Origin: Akebia trifoliata
Lineage: Eukaryota > Streptophyta > Magnoliopsida > Ranunculales > Lardizabalaceae
Direction: 5' to 3'
DNA length: 64,000 nt
Assembly: GCA_017979445.1 (NCBI GenBank)
Contig: CM030718.1
Span: 27,027,021-27,091,020 of the forward strand
In this document: positions 58,780 to 64,000 of the stretch, one piece after another
Layout of the letters: every line of letters begins with the position of its first letter
Numbering within the stretch: the stretch's first letter is position 1
Translations under genes and position numbers: made by a program
Notes under the pieces: model-generated
What the model saw: only the letters and a program-made list of their open reading frames with translations
The model's database searches: none
Told to the model about the DNA's origin: nothing

Positions 58780-59790
58780 AAATTGAAAAAATCAAGGTTT
58801 CAATCATTTTTTTTTTTTCTCTTGCTCTACTCGTAACCTCATTCTTTTCTCTCTCGGGCAATCCAACATATTTAGTCGATCGAACCTGAAACTTGAGAAC
58901 TTTTTTTTTATTCATTCGAGCGATCAAGATTGTTCAGTCGACCAAACTTGAAAGTCTCAAAGCTCTTGATTTTGGTCGTTCGGTCTGCCTAGACTTGTTC
59001 AGTCGACCAAACACTAAGAGGTAGTCTTGCAACATCTTCTAATTCTGTTTCAAACGACCATATTTTTTTAGATAGATTTGGTCTTTTGATTTTTTCAAAC
59101 TTGTTGACTCTTTTAGAGTTTATCCTAGTTTGTTAGGGTTTCTCATTCAAACCCTATCCCTTTTTCTCTTCTATAAATAGGAGAGACCTCTCAGAGATTT
59201 ATCATCAAGAAAGACACAAAGTAAAATATATTAAGATTTGAGAAAAAACTTCCAAGTTTTTCATATCTTCTTTATTTTTCACTGATCTTTCTCTTAGTAA
59301 TATTTTGAGTTAGAGAAAGAGAGAGAATTACTTTATTTGTTATACTCCAATAAGATTTCTCGTTGTGAAGTCTTAGAACAGCTTGGGTGAAAGTCCCTAG
59401 AATAATATTGTGGTGGTGTGCTCACTTTTCTATGTAAGCAGTTGTAATCCAATATTAAATAAAAAGACATTAGCTCAAGATTTTGAGCATTTCCTCTTTG
59501 TATTGGGTGGGTCATCTCGACCCTCCTTGTTCTTTTCTCAATAAATTATCTTTATCGATCCAAAAAAAAAAAAAAAGATTTTGAGCATTCCAAGAGTAAA
59601 GTAGGGATCGAGTTCACCGAACTACTATAAATTTGTACATCTTGTGTGGTTTGAATTTTTCTGAACTCTACTACTGTTTATTGTTTTGCAAATCTGATTG
59701 TCTAATTTTACTATTGTATGGTTAAAATTTAAAAATAGACTTAATTTGGCAGAATACCTATTCACCTCCTTCTATGTGTTCCTAATTGTA
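58780..59790 (+). mobile_element. possible solo or truncated LTR
   Basis: It contains repeated TTCAGTCGACCAAAC (about 58934 and 58999), a CTATAAATAGGAGAG promoter-like motif (about 59171), CATCTTGTGTGG near the far side and TACCTATTCACCTCCTTCTA at 59756, a layout resembling Copia-type LTR and adjacent sequence. No second LTR or pol domain was found. Boundaries are uncertain. Confidence 0.35.
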
Positions 59791-59799
59791 ATTTCATTA

Positions 59800-60300
59800 A
59801 CAATATTTTTTTTTCTTATAGAAAAGTCAATTCAGGATTTCACAAAATTTTGGATCTACCAATCACGCAAACCCGCATATATTGAGGGCATCATCGGTTT
59901 ATGAAATTACCCTATTTAGGCTTGGTTTGATTGATCATGTGAGATTCTTTGAAAACATGAATTGACTTTTTTTATAAGTAAAAAATCTTTGGAACAATTT
60001 GAAGATGACTAGTTTTAAAAAAAAAATCAAACCATTTTTTTTCCCATGGGTTTTAGATTGGGACATTTATATTATGAGAAATTTTATTGACACTTCAAAA
60101 TATTCTAAAGGCCTCGAATTTTTTAGGGCATCTTTAAAAGTAAAAAAATTTATTAGGACACTTACTTTCTAAGGGCACCTCTCTTTACTTTTAAAATTAT
60201 AACTTTGAATTACTATCGTCTTCTCATTGTAAATAGTTCTGGTAATTCTTGCAACTCCGACTCCATTGAATTCGACAATTTCAATCAAAATTAGATTTGT
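59800..60300. other. intergenic AT-rich sequence, no gene seen
   Basis: A degraded family B-like terminus may lie at about 60073..60100 (GAGAAATTTTATTGACAC). Nothing else is recognised. Confidence 0.35.
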
Positions 60301-60541
60301 TATGTTCTAATCCCAAGTGGTTGGCCTAGTGGCATGCTGAGCCTTGATAAGCTCCTCAGGAAGGGTAGGTCAAGTGTTCGAAACCCCATGAAGTTATGAA
60401 TTCCTTGGGGCTACTTTCCAAGGTCCTAGTGACCCTCAACTCAACTAGAAGTACGTAGGACTTTTCGAGGGAGCAGTGTGTATGACAGTGAGATTAGTCT
60501 TACCCGAAGGGTGGGATACCCATGATAAGAAAAAGAAAAAA
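60301..60541 (+). mobile_element. tRNA-derived SINE with short target duplication
   Basis: GTGGTTGGCCTAGTGGCATG (A-box region) and AAGTGTTCGAAACCCC (B box) start a 240-base element that ends ACCCATGATAAG plus an A-rich tail. AGATTTGT occurs on both sides (60293..60300 and 60542..60549). Confidence 0.75.
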
Positions 60542-60785
60542 AGATTTGTATACGTTCTTAGTGATTTTCAAAACCTTCATCATGATCTAGAATCAACCAT
60601 CTATTATTTTTTCACAAAGATATTTACACATTTGGTTAAGCAAGTTTTAAAAATGTGTAAGAATCGTAAAAATCTTGGTTTTTCTACTTACATATTATTC
60701 ATTTGGGCTTAAAGATTTTTGGAGAAAATGTATCGTAGATGGAGAAGAAAGAATGTAAAAAGGTTAGTTCATGGAGTCTCATTAA

Positions 60786-61250
60786 AATCAAAACTTTTAA
60801 TTTTTTTTTTTGGTTCACTTTGGAGGGCCCTTAGAATATTGTGGCGTGTCGATATAACTTACCTTATATTACTATGGGTTTTGTTTACTTGTGCCCTTGA
60901 GGCACACATTAATGTGCAATAAATACACTAGGGAGCTTGAATTTTGTATCGAAAATACCCCTCAAATTCTAATTTCTCAGTTGTATTATTTTTACTAAAA
61001 TACCCCTCAAATCAAAATTTTTAATTTTTTTTGTTCACTTTGGAGGGCCCTTAGAATATTGTGACGTGTCGATATAACTTCCCTTATATTACTTTGGATT
61101 TTGTTAACTTGTGCCTTGGGGGATCACATTAATGTGCAGTAAATACACTTGGGAAGTTGAATTTTGTACCGAAAATACCCTTAAAAATTATTTCTTATCA
61201 AAATAGCGCTTAGAATCCAATTTCCCAGGTGTATTTATTGCGCTTTAACG
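60786..61250. repeat. 220-bp tandem duplication upstream of the YIP gene
   Basis: GTTCACTTTGGAGGGCCCTT AGAATATTGTG occurs at about 60813 and 61033, and the following bases repeat (GTGTCGATATAACTT, CACATTAATGTGCA, AATTTTGTA). It ends roughly 450 bases before the YIP start codon. Confidence 0.85.
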
Positions 61251-61697
61251 TGTGCCATTAGGGCACATGTTTGTTCTCTAATTATAACAGAAACAGCGGT
61301 GGATATTAAGACGAGATTTTCAGGTTTTCATTTACAAAATAACAAACGTCACGCCCTATGTTTTCTTCAGGTAGAAGGCTTTGTTCTCAGAGAGAAAGAG
61401 AGAGAGAGAGAGAGAGACAGAGAGGGCACACTCCATACAAAGAGAAGCGATTCCGCTAAGGGCTTCGACTTTCGATCTCAATTATAAATCTGCCTTCATT
61501 TCAAAGTATCGATTCTACTTCTGATTCTCGAACCCTAACTTCCATCTCATTTCCACTAAAACCCCTATTATTTCTCTCCAGTTTCAATATCTACCTTTGC
61601 AGATATCTTGCCTGCAACGCCTACACAAATACTTGGATACTAATTCGAAACCCTAATTTCCCCCTAAATTCGATCCGGAGCTCTGTGCGATTCTTCA

Positions 61698-62453
61698 ATG
61701 GCGAAAGAATTTAATGTTCCTCCTATAGTGTTTCCTTCTGTAGGAAACCCTGGAATTGGTCTACAGCAGCGCAGACTACCAACTGCGCCATTTCAATCAC
61801 CACGCCCTGCAAACCCTAATCTTCCTTTCATGTCTTTCGACATCGGATCCGCCGCCGCATCGACATCCTTCTCTGCTCCTGTTTTTGGTGGAAACGGTTC
61901 GGGCATTGATGGTGGTGGTGGTGTTGGATTCGAAGACGAGCTTCCTTTACTCGAAGAGCTTGGAATCAACACTAGACAAATCTGGCTAAAAACCGTCTCA
62001 ATCTTGAATCCTTTCAGAGTACACATCGATCTTCACGAAGATGCTGATTTATCAGGTCCATTTATCTTTCTAATGACTTTTGGTCTATTTCAATTGCTAG
62101 CTGGAAAGCTACATTTTGGAATTATTTTGGGTTGGGTTACTGTTGCCGCGCTTTTCTTGTACGTTGTTTTTAATATGTTGGCGGGTCAAAATGGAAATTT
62201 GGATTTTTATCGTTGTTTGAGTCTTCTTGGCTACTGTATGCTGCCCATGGTGATCTTTTCGGCATTTTCGTTGTTTGTTCCGCAAGGTGGGATGATTATT
62301 CTCATATTGGCAGCATTTTTTGTGATTTGGTCTACAAGGGTTTGTACTCGATTTTTGATTGAACTTGCTTCTTGTGGGGACGAGCATCGAGGGTTGATAG
62401 CGTATGCTTGCTTTTTGATTTACGTGTTGTTTTCTCTGTTAGTGATATTTTGA
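61698..62453 (+). CDS. YIP1-family Golgi/ER membrane protein (YIPF5/YIP5-like)
   Basis: A YIP1-domain protein of 251 residues; relatives bind Rab GTPases and act in ER-to-Golgi vesicle traffic. Residues 1-80 are a cytosolic Pro/Gly-rich region. DELPLLEELGINTRQIWLKT at about 79-99 is the conserved Yip1 entry motif, followed by LNPF. Hydrophobic segments lie at about 117-135, 138-160, 175-195, 198-217 and 232-250, giving the five expected spans; the C-terminus ends in the last one. DLSGPFIFLMTFGLFQLLAG and the GYCMLP motif match YIPF5-type proteins. The single exon has an ATG context of CAATGGCG after a CT/GA-rich leader with a GA microsatellite (61391..61417). There is no disruption. Which plant YIP paralogue it is cannot be decided here. 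Confidence 0.9.
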   Translation: MAKEFNVPPIVFPSVGNPGIGLQQRRLPTAPFQSPRPANPNLPFMSFDIGSAAASTSFSAPVFGGNGSGIDGGGGVGFEDELPLLEELGINTRQIWLKTVSILNPFRVHIDLHEDADLSGPFIFLMTFGLFQLLAGKLHFGIILGWVTVAALFLYVVFNMLAGQNGNLDFYRCLSLLGYCMLPMVIFSAFSLFVPQGGMIILILAAFFVIWSTRVCTRFLIELASCGDEHRGLIAYACFLIYVLFSLLVIF

Positions 62454-62459
62454 TTGGGA

Positions 62460-63190
62460 TTGCTACTGGGGAAGGAGGTTGGAGGTTGAAATCTCTTTTT
62501 GGAGAAAGTCATATAGTGTAGATGTAATTTTCTTATAGTTTTTTTTTTTCCCTTACATTCTATTTTGGGCTTCATGTGGAAATGCTGCTTTTTTTCATTA
62601 TATTTTTTGATGGAGTAGGCATTGTTGTCTAACTGGCTGTTGTTACATTTGAAATCTTTCTTTATTGAATTAAATGATTTGTCTCCATTTGTTGTGTTTA
62701 AGACTGACTTCTTATTAGTATATTTCTATTGCGAGGTTCATGCATTGAATGTATGTGACTTGACCATGAATCAATGTTATGATTGCTAGAGTCTTACAAT
62801 GTTATTAACTGGAAAAAGGGTTCCCAAACATTGGGACTTAGCCATCATATAGAAGGATGTAAAAGTCAAGGTTTGAAATTGGTGAAAAGTAGAATTATTT
62901 AATTACATATTGGCAAGATTGACTAACTATGCTAGTTTAACTGGCTTGTTTAGTTAGTTTCTTTTCAAAGCTATTTCATTGAATTCTTGCATATGTGGTT
63001 GTTTGTAGCTCATGTGATTTTAATTTTCTCTTTGTTTCTTGTTTGATGATTGAACACGAGAATGAAGCCCAACAAACAAGCAAGTAGGAATCAAGCAAAA
63101 AAGGAAAATACAATTGCTACTTTGTGGTACTTTGAAAGTGAGATTTAGAAGAATCGATGGTTGATTATATAAATAGACATGTATGAATAG
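62460..63190. other. YIP gene 3' flank, nothing else recognised
   Basis: 3' untranslated sequence and AT-rich intergenic DNA. I saw no conserved frame on either strand. Confidence 0.4.
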
Positions 63191-63199
63191 GCAAACCAT

Positions 63200-63361
63200 C
63201 AATGTTGTTAAAAAGCATATGCGATCATGTGCGACCAAGACATATTCACATTTGCGATTTCGCACATCACATATGTGGTGGCATATGCTGCAAGAAAAAA
63301 AAAATGCAGAAAAATATGCTATCCCATAATTTGGGGTATGTGTTCGCATTTGACAACACTG
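63200..63361. mobile_element. hAT-type MITE with exact 8-bp target duplication (family F)
   Basis: The termini CAATGTTGTTAAA and TTTGACAACACTG are inverted repeats, and CAAACCAT stands exactly on both sides (63192..63199 and 63362..63369). An 8-bp duplication with CA.TG ends is typical of the hAT superfamily. The 162-base element has no coding capacity; its relative is at 37240..37422. Confidence 0.85.
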
Positions 63362-63639
63362 CAAACCATAGATTTATAGAGTGTTGGTCCTTCTATTGAG
63401 TAATTGGTTCCATGGAGGTGGTCTTCCCAAATGAGATTAAGAGCACTAAGAAAATGAATGATATTCTATAGTTAATTTGGCTTGGAAATGGAAGTTTTGA
63501 GGAGGATTTGTAGTACGTGAGGTGTTTTTGATTCATATAGAACCTAAATTAAGCAAAGTGTTTGGGTCCATGATCTTGCCATAAAAAAGAAGGAGAACGT
63601 CTAAGTTGATTAAAGAGGTGGAAGTTTGAAAGAAAATTG

Positions 63640-63865
63640 GGGAAATTATAAAAAAAAATTATCAATTTTACGGAATTTGTCAAAAGGAACCAAAATTGAT
63701 CCTTTAAGGGTCGATTTTTTTAAAATTTAAAAATAGAAAAGTTTGGCCTTTTAAGGGTCAAATTTTTATTTATTTATTTATTTTTAAAAGTCAATGATTG
63801 CGGTTGGTAAATATTTTTTTAAATACAAATTTTCACCAAAAATTTCGGCCTTTAAAGGGCTTAAA
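63640..63865. repeat. short TTTAAGGGTC-containing direct repeats
   Basis: CCTTTAAGGGTCGATTTTTT, CCTTTTAAGGGTCAAATTTT and CCTTTAAAGGGCTTAAATTT recur within about 170 bases. They may be a promoter-side repeat cluster or part of an unrecognised element. Confidence 0.4.
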
Positions 63866-63869
63866 TTTC

Positions 63870-64000
63870 TTTCTCTTTAATTCTCGCACCGTCGCCTCTT
63901 CTTCCTCTTCTTCTCTTTTCTTTCTTCTCTCTGTAATCGACTTTCTTCCTTTTTGGCTCATTTTTTTTCTTCCTTCTTCTTCCTCAAGATCAAGTTTTCT
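63870..64000 (+). promoter_or_regulatory. CT-rich leader of a probable gene beyond the right edge
   Basis: A dense CTTCTTCCTC-type pyrimidine tract with CTCGCACCGTCGCCTC looks like the 5' untranslated region of a plus-strand plant gene. No start codon with a coding frame is visible before the window ends. Confidence 0.4.

Noticed and set aside
1..64000. CRISPR arrays, phage or bacterial systems
   Set aside because: No regularly spaced repeat array and no prokaryotic gene organisation; the genes are plant nuclear genes with spliceosomal introns.

Overview
The window is nuclear DNA of a flowering plant. The genes have many AT-rich GT-AG introns, the background is roughly one-third GC, and every protein recognised is a conserved land-plant single-copy or small-family gene. 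Dense non-autonomous transposons fill the space between and inside them. Nothing is bacterial, no CRISPR array is present and no functional tRNA or rRNA gene was seen. I cannot place the species. The AT-richness and gene structures suggest a non-grass angiosperm.

Layout, left to right: (1) the 5' end of a ribosomal protein L14 gene (minus, running off the left edge); (2) a repeat-rich gap with a 99-bp minisatellite, an inverted-repeat element and a GC-richer island that may be organelle-derived; (3) a protein-only RNase P (PRORP) gene, six exons, plus; (4) the histone chaperone HIRA, ten exons, plus; (5) a TAF12-like gene (minus) with a tandemly multiplied exon and no recognisable histone fold; (6) an A20/AN1 stress-associated protein gene (plus) broken by a one-base frameshift; (7) a GT29 glycosyltransferase resembling GALT29A (plus, single exon); (8) about 9 kb of repeats; (9) a LITTLE ZIPPER gene (plus) tail-to-tail with (10) a ten-exon organelle-type aspartyl aminopeptidase gene (minus); (11) more repeats, then a YIP1-family membrane protein gene (plus, single exon); (12) a CT-rich stretch at the right edge that looks like the leader of another gene.

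The genes do not form an operon or pathway. They are ordinary neighbours with RNA processing, chromatin, transcription, stress, cell-wall glycan, development, proteolysis and trafficking roles. The unusual content is structural. At least six families of short inverted-repeat elements recur across the window, several inside introns. There are also several tRNA-derived SINEs, a TRIM-like mini-retroelement and two LINE remnants. In HIRA, inverted repeat copies bracket the largest exon. Exon coordinates were derived by reading splice signals, phase and protein continuity by eye. Family names rest on recalled conserved motifs, not on a database search.
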